Of a stretch of DNA of 60,696 bases, positions 35,356 to 45,800 are shown one piece after another. Within the stretch, counting starts at the first letter, position 1; the number at the start of each line of letters is the position of its first letter. The position numbers were made by a program, and so were the translations under genes. The notes beneath the pieces are model-generated. The model was not told where the DNA came from. It made no database searches and saw only the letters and a program-made list of their open reading frames with translations. Source of the stretch: Bacteroidota bacterium (GTDB taxonomy: Bacteria; Bacteroidota; Ignavibacteria; Ignavibacteriales; Ignavibacteriaceae); NCBI GenBank assembly GCA_023475265.1, contig JAMCWE010000026.1, positions 1-60,696 of the forward strand. The letters run 5' to 3'.

Positions 35356-35847
35356 ATGTTAGATAACTATTATTCTGAACAAACGAAATTACCCATTGGT
35401 TTTATAGTTTTTAATATTACGGGTAAAACGTTCTGTTTGGATATTGATTATATCTTAACAATCATCAATTCAAAAGAATTAAATCAATCGCAATTTTTCT
35501 TTAATAATAGAACAAGTTCAATACATTTTCATGATGAAGTATTTCCATTGATCGAATTTGATGTAAGTGATGGATCGAAATTTTCGCTCCAAGACGAGCT
35601 GAGATATATAATTCTGATAAGTTTTAAAGGAAATAAAATTGCGCTTTTTGTTGATCAAATTGTCGATTATGTGTCTATAACCAAATCGATTGTAGATTCT
35701 ATAAAATTTTATCCTGCCAAAAAAAAATCTTATTTAACCGGCTTACTACAGTATGAAGATAAAAACTATTTGATGTTGGACCTTGATCAAATTCTGGAAG
35801 AGATGGTTAAACAACATATTACATTTGACACTTGTAGAAGAAATTGA
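35356..35847 (+). CDS. Orphan CheW-like domain protein
   Basis: 163 residues from ATG 35356 (an upstream TTG at 35323 is possible). The whole protein is one CheW-like beta-barrel domain: the pattern GFIVFNITGKTFCLDIDYIL, then FPLIEFDVS and LRYIILISFKGNKIALFVDQ matches the two lobes that in CheW bind CheA and receptors. No CheA, receptor, CheR or CheB is nearby. It lies 63 bases before the giant repeat protein on the same strand. Single-domain CheW homologues can act as scaffolds in chemosensory-like signalling; a role linked to surface protein production is inference. A second, similar protein is at 53253. Confidence 0.75.
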   Translation: MLDNYYSEQTKLPIGFIVFNITGKTFCLDIDYILTIINSKELNQSQFFFNNRTSSIHFHDEVFPLIEFDVSDGSKFSLQDELRYIILISFKGNKIALFVDQIVDYVSITKSIVDSIKFYPAKKKSYLTGLLQYEDKNYLMLDLDQILEEMVKQHITFDTCRRN

Positions 35848-35910
35848 CATGCTAAAAAAAAATTTTAGATATCGTTTTTATTTTTAGAAATTCGATGGCA
35901 GAGGATTAGA

Positions 35911-38900
35911 ATGAAAAGTCTTAAGATTTTAATTTGTTCATTCCTCATTTTATACTGTACTCAAGCGCAAACTGTACAAACTAATTTGCCTATGACAAAT
36001 GGGCAAGTCCGTTCAGTTTTTGTAGATGATGAAGCAAATAAAATTTATATAGGCGGTGATTTTACATTTGTTGGACAATATTCAGGTGACGGTGCCTCTT
36101 TCGATATCTTAACAGGTTCGTCCGATTCTTCATTCCCGATTGTTACAGGAGGTAGAATCAGAAACTTTACTTCTGACGGCTTGGGAGGATGGTTTATCTG
36201 CGGCGATTTTACAACTGTTAATGGGACAGCTCGTAACAAAATTGCACATATAAAAAACGATAACACTTTAGATAACGCTTGGTGTCCTGAAGGTGCAAAT
36301 GGTACTGTTTATTCTACAATTATTTTAGGATCCACGCTTTATGTCGTCGGATTGTTTACAAGTATTGGTGGTGCAGTAAGAAATGGAATAGCTGCATTAA
36401 ATACTGCTGATGGAAATGTAATTCCATCATGGAATCCCAACGCCGGATCAGGCGGTGTGTTTGCTATTGCAGTATTTGGCTCCACATTATTTGTCGGCGG
36501 TTCATTCTCAAACATTGGCGGGCAGTCTAGATATGGTTTGGCTGCACTTGATGCAGCTACCGGCTTAGCAACATCATGGAATCCAAATGCCGGCTCTTCA
36601 GGAGTGTATGCTCTTACAGTGTCGAATTCAACACTTTACGTTGGAGGAGCTTTTACAACTATTGCGGGATTTTCGAGAAACCATGCAGCCGCTTTTGATT
36701 TAACTTCCGGAGAATTATTAGGCTGGAATCCCGATGTTACAGGAACAGGATCTGTTAATATTTATTCTATTGTAAAATCCGGCTCAACTATTTTTCTTGG
36801 CGGAAATTTTTCATCAGTTGGAGGATTAACTAGAAATAATATTGTCTCTGTCGATACCGTTTCAGGACTTGTATCCGGATGGAATCCAAATGCGAATAAT
36901 CTAATTAATACTATTCTAGTTTACGGTTCAACTATTTATATAGGTGGAAGCTTTACCACTCTTAATGGCGGAACATTTGCAAGAAATTATCTCGCGGCTA
37001 TTGATGCTTCAACAGGAGTGCCGACAAGCTGGGATCCGGGAGTAAATTTAAGTGTGTATGCTTTAGCCAGTTGGGGTTCACGAATTTTTGCCGGGGGAGA
37101 CTTTACTTATATCAATGGCAGTATTAGAAATTATATTGCTTCTATTGATGCGGCAACCGGGCATTTAACAACTTGGAATCCAAATACAAACTCTCCTGTT
37201 TATACAATTACAGCATCTGGTTCAACAGTTTACATTGGAGGAAGTTTTAGTTCTCTAAATGGTTCAACAGCCAGAAATCATATTGCAGCAATTGATGCAT
37301 CAAGCGGCTTGGTAACAAGCTGGAATCCAAACGCAAACGATGTTGTAAATAAAATAGCTGTTTCAGGGTCAATAGTTTATGCCGGAGGAAATTTTACAAC
37401 TCTAAACGGCTCAGCAGTCAGAAATCATATTGCGGCTATTGATATTTCAAGCGGCTTAGTTGCAAGCTGGAATCCAAATGCTAACGATTTAGTTTCGGCA
37501 ATTGAAGTTTCCGGTAATGTAATTTACGTCGGTGGAAATTTTACTTCGTTCAATGGATTCACAACAAGAAACCATCTTGCTGCTATTGATGCAGCAAGCG
37601 GGCTTGTTACAAGCTGGGATCCGAATGCTAATAATAACGTTTCGACGCTTTCAAAACTTGGTAATACAATTTATGCTGGAGGATATTTTACAACTATTAA
37701 TGGATTTACAACAAGAAATTTTATTGCAGCTATAGATTCAGCAACCGGAAGCGTAACAAGGTGGAATCCAAATGCCAATAATGCAGTTAATAGTCTTGTC
37801 ATTTCAGGTTCAACAATTTGTATCGGCGGTTTATTCTCAACAATAGGATCATCACTCAGAAATAATATTGCTGCAATAGATATCTCAACAGGAGTTGTAA
37901 CTTCATGGGATGCTAACGCAAGCAGCAATATTAATTCACTTTCACTTTCGATTGCGCGCCAAAAAATTTATGCGGGCGGTTTATTTACTATGATGATGGG
38001 ATCGGCTTGCTTTTATTTAGCCGAGATTACTAATCCGGGTTTTCCGAATGAAGTTACGCTTTTACTTCCTGCTAATCTTGTAACTGAAGTTTCTACTTTG
38101 CCTGCTTTAACGTGGAGTAAATCAAATGCGACTTCTTATAATTTACAAGTATCCACTGATCTAAATTTCTCCACGACAGTTATAAATGTTACCCAATCTT
38201 CTACAACATATTTGATAGCTGATCCGCTAAATTATAACACTCAATATTATTGGAGAGTTAATGCTTCTAATTCACTTGGGACATGCAGTTGGTCGGTTGT
38301 TAAAAGTTTTAGAACTACTTCGAATAGCAGTATTCAAACTCCTTCATTAAATGGCGCCAATGCACAAGTACGTACGGTTTTTGTTGATGATGCATCGGAT
38401 AAAATTTATATCGGCGGCGAATTTACTTATGTAGGTCATTATTCGGGAACCGGAACTGCTTTTGATATGACTAATGGCTATGCGGATGCTTCATTACCAA
38501 AAGTAAGCGGAACGATTAGAGCAGTTACACCTGATGGTATTGGCGGATGGTATATAGGTGGAGATTTTACTACTATTAATGGAGTTTCCCGTTACAGAAT
38601 AGCTCATTTTAATTCTGATAAGAGTTTCGATATTTTGTGGTGCCAATCCGGAGCTAATGGAACTGTTTACTCAATTGCAGTTTTTGGAGCTACAGTTTAT
38701 GTAGGAGGGAATTTCACTTCTATTGGAGGCGTTGCTAGAAATTATATTGCAGCTCTTAATGCTGTTGATGGAAGTGTAATTTCAACATGGAATCCAAATT
38801 CAAACAATTGTATTTACACTTTAGCAGTTTCCGGTTCAATAGTATATGCCGGCGGAAATTTTAAAGCCAATACTCCTGGTGAATTAACAATTGGAAATGC

Positions 38901-41334
38901 ATCGATAGATTATCTAGCAGCACTTGATGCAGAATCCGGGAATGCTGCTGCCTGGAATCCGGGAGTAAATAATTGTGTTTATGCCGTTTATGTTTCAGGT
39001 GCTAACGTTTATATTGGTGGAATTTTTACCTATGCCGGAGGGCAACCAAGAAATCGTATTGCAGCTATTGATGCAGCTTCAGGCAATGTAACCGGTTGGG
39101 ATCCTAATGCAAACGGGCAAGTCTCAACAATAATTTCATTAGGAACTTCTGTTTTTATTGGTGGAAGCTTTACTCAAATAAACGGCTCTACAACAAGAAA
39201 TTATTTAGCTGGAATTGATGTTTCAACCGGACTTGTTACCAGTTGGAATCCAAATGCTAATAATTCTGTTTCTGCACTTTCAGTTTCCGGTTCTACAATT
39301 TATGCTGCCGGTATTTTTACAACACTAGACGGAGGAAGCACTAAAAGAAATTATATCGCCGCTATAGATGCTTCCACAGGAACAGCTACTAGCTGGAATC
39401 CGGGTGCTAATCTAAATGTTTGTACAATTGCAATCTCAGGCCCGGTAATTTATGCCGGCGGAAATTTTACTTATGTTAATGGTGATTCCAGGAATTACAT
39501 AGCGGCATTAGATGCAAGAACAGGCCAATTAACAAATTGGAATCCTTCAGCAAATGCTTATGTAAGTTCCATCCTTTTATCAGGTTCAAATGTAATTGCA
39601 GGAGGAAATTTCACTTCAATAAACGGAACAACTAGGAATCATATTGCCGCAATTGATACTGCCTCTGGTAATTTAACAAGCTGGAATCCTAATGCAAATG
39701 GAGTTGTAAATACTCTTGCATCGTCCGGCTCAATAATTTATGCAGGCGGAAGCTTTACTTATTTCAATGGATCAACTTTAAGAAATAATCTTGCCGCTAT
39801 TGATGCTGCTACCGGAAGCGTAACATCCTGGAATCCCAATGCAAACAGTACGGTATCTATTCTAAAATTATCCGGCTCAATAATTTATGCGGGCGGAAGT
39901 TTTACAAACATAAATGGCCTGGTTAACAGAAATCGTATTGCCGCAATTGATGTTTTGACCGGTGAAGTAACTTCCTGGAATCCTAATGTAAATGGTTCTG
40001 TTTATGCTATCGCTGTTTCGGAATCAACAATTTATATCGGTGGAAATTTTACTATGCTTGGAAGTGCCGTAAGAAACCGCATCGGGGCTGTTGATGTTTT
40101 AACGGGAGCTGTAACTAGCTGGGATCCTAATTTTAATAATACTGTTAACTCTATTCTTGCCTATGGATCGAACATTTATGCCGGCGGCAATTTTACATCT
40201 ATCGGCGGTTCAACTGTAAGAAATTATTTTGCTGCGATAGATATAGTAACCGGATTACCAACATCGTGGAATTTGAATGCGAATAACTTAGTTAATTCAA
40301 TTTCATTATCTTCTAAACAACAGAAAATTTATTTAGGCGGTTCATTTACAAGTATTTTGAATTTGTCTTATAATTATCTGGCAGGAATTGCAATTCCGGG
40401 AATCCCATTACCTGTTTCGCTGATATCTCCGGCAAATTCTTCAAGTAATGTTTCGACCACTCCCAGTTTTTCATGGAATAGTTCTGTCGGGGCAGCTTCT
40501 TATAATCTTCAGGTCACAACGGATATAACTTTTTCAACTATTATTTTAAATATCAATCAAACTACTGCATCATATATTTTAACGGTTCCATTAGAAAATT
40601 CCACACAATATTATTGGAGAGTAAATGCTTCCAATTCTAATGGAACAAGCGATTGGACTGAATGGAGCTTTACCACAAAACCAATTAATGCTAATCTAAA
40701 AGTATTTCTTCAAGGCCCGTTTAATGCTGGTTCGATGTCAACTGATTTAAATATCAAAGGCGTCATTCCTTTAACTTCCGATAGCGCTTATCCAGCATCA
40801 GCTTATAACTATTCTGTTCGAACTGTGGCTAACATTCCTAATGCAAATATTGTCGATTGGATATTAATTGAATTAAGATCTGGAACAGCTGATTCGACAA
40901 AGATTTCAACACAAGCCGGGTTTGTAAAAAATGATGGAAACGTTGTAGATGTTGATGGCACTAGTCCTTTGAGTTTTAGTAATGTATTATCCGGCAGTTA
41001 TTATATAGTAGTAAGACATCGAAATCACCTTGCCATAATGAGCTCAGCGCCGGTTGTTTTAAATTCTACAAGCAGCTTATATGATTTTACGACAGCTCAA
41101 ACTCAAGCATATGGGAATAATCCTATGGAAACTTTATCCGGCGGTGTTTTTGGAATGATTGCAGGCAATAGCGATGGTAACAAAGTAATCTCTTCAAGCG
41201 ACTACAATGCTGTCGGTTTAAATTTATTCAGAATAGGTTACATTCCTTGTGATCACAATTTAAGCGGAGTTGTGTCTACCTCTGATTATAATTTTGTCGG
41301 CTTAAATCTCTTCAAAACTACAAAGGTGCCTTAA
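35911..41334 (+). CDS. Giant secreted repeat protein with two large duplicated blocks and a dockerin-like end
   Basis: 1807 residues; signal peptide ends TQAQ; GAGG precedes the ATG. Two blocks of about 790 residues (about 28-810 and 815-1600) start the same way (VRSVFVDD versus VRTVFVDD), and each contains twelve units of ~50 residues with the pattern YxGGxFT..NG..RNxIAAIDxxTGxVTSWNPNANxxV. The units resemble delta-60/beta-propeller-type repeats. Each block ends with an fn3-like domain (YNLQVSTD-YYWRVNASN). After a beta domain, residues 1753-1807 hold two EF-hand-like loops, NSDGNKVISSSD and DHNLSGVVSTSD, each followed by YN-x-VGLNLF, which look like a dockerin pair. There is no T9SS YPNPFNP tail. 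Probably an adhesin or binding protein shown on the surface through the neighbour's cohesin-like domain (inference). Ligand unknown. Confidence 0.85.
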   Translation: MKSLKILICSFLILYCTQAQTVQTNLPMTNGQVRSVFVDDEANKIYIGGDFTFVGQYSGDGASFDILTGSSDSSFPIVTGGRIRNFTSDGLGGWFICGDFTTVNGTARNKIAHIKNDNTLDNAWCPEGANGTVYSTIILGSTLYVVGLFTSIGGAVRNGIAALNTADGNVIPSWNPNAGSGGVFAIAVFGSTLFVGGSFSNIGGQSRYGLAALDAATGLATSWNPNAGSSGVYALTVSNSTLYVGGAFTTIAGFSRNHAAAFDLTSGELLGWNPDVTGTGSVNIYSIVKSGSTIFLGGNFSSVGGLTRNNIVSVDTVSGLVSGWNPNANNLINTILVYGSTIYIGGSFTTLNGGTFARNYLAAIDASTGVPTSWDPGVNLSVYALASWGSRIFAGGDFTYINGSIRNYIASIDAATGHLTTWNPNTNSPVYTITASGSTVYIGGSFSSLNGSTARNHIAAIDASSGLVTSWNPNANDVVNKIAVSGSIVYAGGNFTTLNGSAVRNHIAAIDISSGLVASWNPNANDLVSAIEVSGNVIYVGGNFTSFNGFTTRNHLAAIDAASGLVTSWDPNANNNVSTLSKLGNTIYAGGYFTTINGFTTRNFIAAIDSATGSVTRWNPNANNAVNSLVISGSTICIGGLFSTIGSSLRNNIAAIDISTGVVTSWDANASSNINSLSLSIARQKIYAGGLFTMMMGSACFYLAEITNPGFPNEVTLLLPANLVTEVSTLPALTWSKSNATSYNLQVSTDLNFSTTVINVTQSSTTYLIADPLNYNTQYYWRVNASNSLGTCSWSVVKSFRTTSNSSIQTPSLNGANAQVRTVFVDDASDKIYIGGEFTYVGHYSGTGTAFDMTNGYADASLPKVSGTIRAVTPDGIGGWYIGGDFTTINGVSRYRIAHFNSDKSFDILWCQSGANGTVYSIAVFGATVYVGGNFTSIGGVARNYIAALNAVDGSVISTWNPNSNNCIYTLAVSGSIVYAGGNFKANTPGELTIGNASIDYLAALDAESGNAAAWNPGVNNCVYAVYVSGANVYIGGIFTYAGGQPRNRIAAIDAASGNVTGWDPNANGQVSTIISLGTSVFIGGSFTQINGSTTRNYLAGIDVSTGLVTSWNPNANNSVSALSVSGSTIYAAGIFTTLDGGSTKRNYIAAIDASTGTATSWNPGANLNVCTIAISGPVIYAGGNFTYVNGDSRNYIAALDARTGQLTNWNPSANAYVSSILLSGSNVIAGGNFTSINGTTRNHIAAIDTASGNLTSWNPNANGVVNTLASSGSIIYAGGSFTYFNGSTLRNNLAAIDAATGSVTSWNPNANSTVSILKLSGSIIYAGGSFTNINGLVNRNRIAAIDVLTGEVTSWNPNVNGSVYAIAVSESTIYIGGNFTMLGSAVRNRIGAVDVLTGAVTSWDPNFNNTVNSILAYGSNIYAGGNFTSIGGSTVRNYFAAIDIVTGLPTSWNLNANNLVNSISLSSKQQKIYLGGSFTSILNLSYNYLAGIAIPGIPLPVSLISPANSSSNVSTTPSFSWNSSVGAASYNLQVTTDITFSTIILNINQTTASYILTVPLENSTQYYWRVNASNSNGTSDWTEWSFTTKPINANLKVFLQGPFNAGSMSTDLNIKGVIPLTSDSAYPASAYNYSVRTVANIPNANIVDWILIELRSGTADSTKISTQAGFVKNDGNVVDVDGTSPLSFSNVLSGSYYIVVRHRNHLAIMSSAPVVLNSTSSLYDFTTAQTQAYGNNPMETLSGGVFGMIAGNSDGNKVISSSDYNAVGLNLFRIGYIPCDHNLSGVVSTSDYNFVGLNLFKTTKVP

Positions 41335-41416
41335 TGAAAAATAATCCAAAATTAATTTTCGAAATATCAACATTCAATTATAATATTTATTTAATTATTA
41401 AAGGAGGAATAGAGTC

Positions 41417-42529
41417 ATGAAATTATTGAAACAACTAATTATATTTTCGTTATTAATGATAAGTATCCCAACTGCAAATGCTCAGTATCAAATGATTTTG
41501 CAGAATGATACTGAAATAAATGGCAACGAATATGAGTTTGATGTCTTTATTGTTAGTACATCAGGAAGTTTCAATTTAACTTCCTATCAGGTTTGTTTTA
41601 CTTTTAACAATGCTATAATAAACGGCGGAAGTTTATCTTTCAATTATATTGATGGAAGTACAGCTTTATCTTCATGTCTTCCTTTATCAACTCAAATAAT
41701 TGATGACAGTGGAATTCTAAATTTAATATGCGGATCGAACTTTGGAAGCCAAACTGTTACAACAACTCAATTGAAAATTGGAAGATTCCGAATTTCAAAT
41801 AGTGCAGCATTTACTCATACTACCGCTGATATTGTTTGGGATTTTTCCGGAGACTTAGTGACAGAAGTGAATATTAGCAATATAAATGTTACGTCACCGT
41901 CTAATCATATTAACTTACTCGGAAATAATCCGCTTCCGGTTGAGCTGGTTGAATTTATCGGAAATTCAATTGGTTCTGATGTTGAACTTAAATGGAAGAC
42001 GGCAACTGAAATTAATAATTTCGGTTTTGATGTAGAGAGATCAGTTCAAGCTGATCAGTCATTTGCAGGAAATAAAAAATCAAAACCAGAAAGCTGGACT
42101 AAGATTGGCTTTGTTATGGGAAGTGGTAATAGTAATTCAGTTAAAGAATATTCGTTTAAAGATCAAAATCCGGAAGGCGGAAATAAATTTAATTACAGAC
42201 TTAAGCAGATTGATATCAACGGTAATTACAAATATTCTTCTATTGCAACCGTAGAAGTTTTACCTAAGGAATTTTCTTTATTGCAGAATTATCCTAATCC
42301 GTTTAATCCAACTACTTTTATCAGGTACGAATTACCAAGAAGTGAATTTGTTTCGCTAAAAATTTATGATGTGCTTGGCAAAGAAGTAAAGATATTAATT
42401 AACGAAAACCAAAACGCCGGAAGATATGAGGTAATGCTGAATGCAGGAAATTTGGCTAGTGGAATTTATGTTTATCAGATTGCAGCCGGAAAATTTACCA
42501 GTGTAAAGAAGATGTTGTTGATTAAATAA
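41417..42529 (+). CDS. Secreted protein with cohesin-like sandwich and T9SS sorting domain
   Basis: 370 residues, with an ideal ribosome site (AAAGGAGG). Signal peptide ends NANAQ (about residue 22). Residues 23-170 (NEYEFDVFIVSTSGSFNLTS, then FNNAIINGGSLSF and GRFRISNSAAF) form a beta-sandwich with the strand order and hydrophobic pattern of cohesin-type domains; this assignment is by pattern only. A linker LPVELVEF leads to an fn3-like segment (about 178-265), and the last ~85 residues are a T9SS C-terminal domain (LLQNYPNPFNPTTFIRYELP to KKMLLIK). It starts 82 bases after the dockerin-like giant protein on the same strand, so the two may form a display pair. T9SS would secrete this one to the surface. 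Confidence 0.82.
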   Translation: MKLLKQLIIFSLLMISIPTANAQYQMILQNDTEINGNEYEFDVFIVSTSGSFNLTSYQVCFTFNNAIINGGSLSFNYIDGSTALSSCLPLSTQIIDDSGILNLICGSNFGSQTVTTTQLKIGRFRISNSAAFTHTTADIVWDFSGDLVTEVNISNINVTSPSNHINLLGNNPLPVELVEFIGNSIGSDVELKWKTATEINNFGFDVERSVQADQSFAGNKKSKPESWTKIGFVMGSGNSNSVKEYSFKDQNPEGGNKFNYRLKQIDINGNYKYSSIATVEVLPKEFSLLQNYPNPFNPTTFIRYELPRSEFVSLKIYDVLGKEVKILINENQNAGRYEVMLNAGNLASGIYVYQIAAGKFTSVKKMLLIK

Positions 42530-42855
42530 TTCCAAATGTTCTAAGGAAAAGAAAAAGTGTCGTCTTAATACACATTAACAGATACTAGAATGTTGGTATA
42601 ATTAGTATTGTGTTAATTTTGTCCAAAATTTTAGAGATTTATTTTATCTGTAAGGATTTTTTAATTCCTATTGAAGATTTATACCCGGCTTATAATACTT
42701 AAGCAACGAGCCTGTAAATCCAAGGAAATAATTAGTAGATGAAGTTTTTCTTTTATTAAAATGGCCGGTAGTTAATTTTATATTTAAGCTTGATTCGATA
42801 TAAATTTAACAATTCAATCGCATATAACTACCTCCATCAAACATCTTCCATCTTT
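42530..42855. other. Convergent intergenic region
   Basis: 326 bases between the T9SS gene and the convergent RND pump gene. I see no clear terminator hairpin. A 43-codon open stretch on the minus strand (42668-42805) is protein-like at its end but has no start; I do not call it a gene. Confidence 0.4.
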
Positions 42856-45800
42856 TCAGATCTCTGGTGCAGTTTCTTTACCTTGTAATCCTTTTGCTTC
42901 AAGCTCGTCTAATTTTTCTTTGCCGTATGCAAACCTGGTAATAGTAACGAACATTACAGGCACAATAAAAATAGCTAACAATGTTGCTGCAAGCATTCCG
43001 CCTAATACCGTCCAGCCAATTGTAGACCTAGCCTGAGCACCTGCACCGGAAGCGAAAGCTAGTGGTGAAACTCCAAAAATAAATGCCATCGAAGTCATAA
43101 GAATTGGTCGAAGACGGAGTTTAACTGCTGCTATTGTCCCTTCAATAAGTGGTACACCTCTGTCAACTCGTTCCTTTGCAAACTCCACGATGAGGATTGC
43201 ATTTTTAGCTGCTAATCCAATCAATGCAATAAGACCGATTTGTGCATAAATATTATCACTTAAGCTTGGCAGAAATGTTAACGCTATTATTGCACCGAAC
43301 GCCGCAATCGGAACGGCAAACAGTATTGAAAACGGAACCGACCAGCTTTCGTACAAGGCAGACAAAAACAGGAAAACAAATAATATTGACAAAGCAAAAA
43401 TTGCAATTGAACCGTTGCCCGCATTTATTTCTTCTCTGCTTAACCCGGAAAATTCATAACCATAGCCGGAAGGTAATACTTGTGCGGCAACATCTTTCAA
43501 TGCTTCAATTGCTTGGCCGCTGCTGTAGCCTTCTGCAGCATTGCCGTCGATTTCTGCCGAACGGAATAAATTATAGTGAGAAATCATTGGCGCGCTTTCA
43601 GTAACCTTGTAGCTTATCAAATTGCTTAATGGAATCATGCTGCCCGATAAATTTTTAACAAAGTATTTTCCCAATGCTTGAATATCCGCACGGTAATCAG
43701 TATCGGCTTGTTCAACTACATGAAAGTTTCTTCCATAAATTGTGAAGTCGTTTACGTACCTGCTTCCAAGATATGTTTGAATTGTATTATACACATCTGC
43801 AATTGAAACACCAAGCTTCTCACATTTTTCTCTATCAACATTTACTTGATAACCCGGAGTGCTTGCAGTGAAGAATGAAAAGACGTGGCTTAACTCCGGC
43901 CGTTTGTTTGCCGCTATTAAAAAGCTGTGCACAACATTTTCAAACTGTTTAATATTATCTGTACTTTCCTGCTGCTCAAGTTCGAATGTAAATCCGCCAG
44001 TTTGACCTAGACCTGGTATAGCCGGCGGCGGAATTACAACTATATTCGCGCCTTCAATCGATGCGAACTTTCTTCTTAGTGTTGCAATAATAGCGTTTAG
44101 CTGAAGCGCTTTGCTTGTTCTTTCATCCCAAGGCGTTAATTGAGTAAAGATTGTTCCGCTGTTTGACTTTGTTGCAAATGTCACTACGTTCAATCCGCTT
44201 ATAGCTGCAAAATGACCAATACCGGGAGTCTGTTTTAGGATATTCATCATTTTGTCTAACACTTCAACAGTCCTTGTTGTTGAAGATGCTTCAGGCAATT
44301 CAAAAGTTATATACAATCTTCCCACATCTTCGGTTGGAATAAAACCAGTTGGTTTAGCATTGAACAATAATGCCGTACCTGCATAAATAAAAATTAAAAC
44401 GATGATGAAGTAAGGTGCAATCTTTATACATTTTCTTACACCCTTTGAATATTTTTCTGTTGTTTTCTTAAACCATTCATTGAATCGATAAAATAATTTA
44501 TTGATTCCGTGTGAACCTTTATCTAAGTGCGATGGTTTAAGAAATAATGAACATAATGCCGGAGTTAGAGAAAGCGCAACGAATGCAGAAATCAATACTG
44601 AAATGGCAATAGTAATAGCGAATTGTTGGTAAAGCTTTCCAACTATTCCCGGTATAAAGCCGACCGGAATAAATACAGATGCCAGTATTAGAGCAATTGC
44701 AACAACCGGTCCGGAAATATCGTTCATTGCTCTCTTAGTAGCTTCTTTAGGCGAAAGCTTTTCGTTATCAATATAATGCTGAACAGCTTCTACTACTATT
44801 ATTGCGTCATCAACTACAATTCCAATCGCAAGGACAAATCCAAACATTGTTAGAGTATTAATTGTAAATCCAAGAGGGATGAAAAATGCAAATGTACCTA
44901 TGATAGAAACTGGTATTGCAAGCACCGGTATAAGTGTAGCCCGCCAATTTTGGAGAAAAAGAAAAACAACAAGTACAACTAATCCTAAAGCTTCCAGCAA
45001 TGTTACTACAACATCATCAATAGAAACTTTAACCACAGAAACTGCTTCAAAAGGAACTGAATAGTCTACATCTTTAGGAAGTGATTTTTTTAAGTTTTCC
45101 ATTTCTTTGTATATACCGTTTGCAACTTCCAATGCATTGCTTCCGGGAGCTTGAAAGACTAATAGAAATGAAGCTCTTCTTCCATCAACAAAAGAATCGG
45201 TTGAATAACTAAATCTCCCAAGCTGAACTCTTGCTACATCTTTAAGGTGTACTTCGGAGCCATCTTGAGGATTTACACGAACTACTATTTCGCCGAATTG
45301 CTTTTCAGTGCTTAATCTGCTGTTCGTAAAAACGGTGTACTCAAATGCCTGCCCTATATTTTGCGGCGGCGCTCCAATTGTACCTGCGGCTATCTGAAGG
45401 TTCTGTTCTGAAAGCGCATTAGTAACATCATTAACTGTAAGGCCAAGTTGTGCTAATTTGAAAGGGTCTAACCAGATGCGCATGCTGAAATCATCAGCTC
45501 GTGTAAAAATATCCCCCACACCGTTTACCCGAAGAAGATCATTCTTAATAAAAATATTTGTGTAATTATCTAGGAAAGAAATGTTGTGGGTTTTGCCGGG
45601 TGAATAAATTGCAACAACCATTAATATACTTGAATTTCTTTTTCTGGTTGTTATTCCAAGACGCTTTACCTCATCAGGAAGCTGTGGCGAAGCTATACCG
45701 ACTCTGTTCTGTATATCCAATGCTGCAATATCCGGATCTGTGCCGACATTTAATGTAACATTTATTGAAGACCTTCCATCGCTTGTACTTGTACTAGTCA

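Noticed and set aside
37532-37928. Open frames on other phases inside the giant repeat gene and similar ones inside other long genes
   Set aside because: They overlap strongly supported genes, have no ribosome sites and encode no known domains.
36100-40400. Repeats inside the giant gene as a CRISPR-like or minisatellite array
   Set aside because: The repetition is at protein level with ~150-base units in one frame and variable third positions; there are no short identical repeats with unique spacers.
42668-42805. 43-codon protein-like stretch on the minus strand in the spacer behind the RND gene
   Set aside because: No start codon, no ribosome site and no recognisable family; length is possible by chance.
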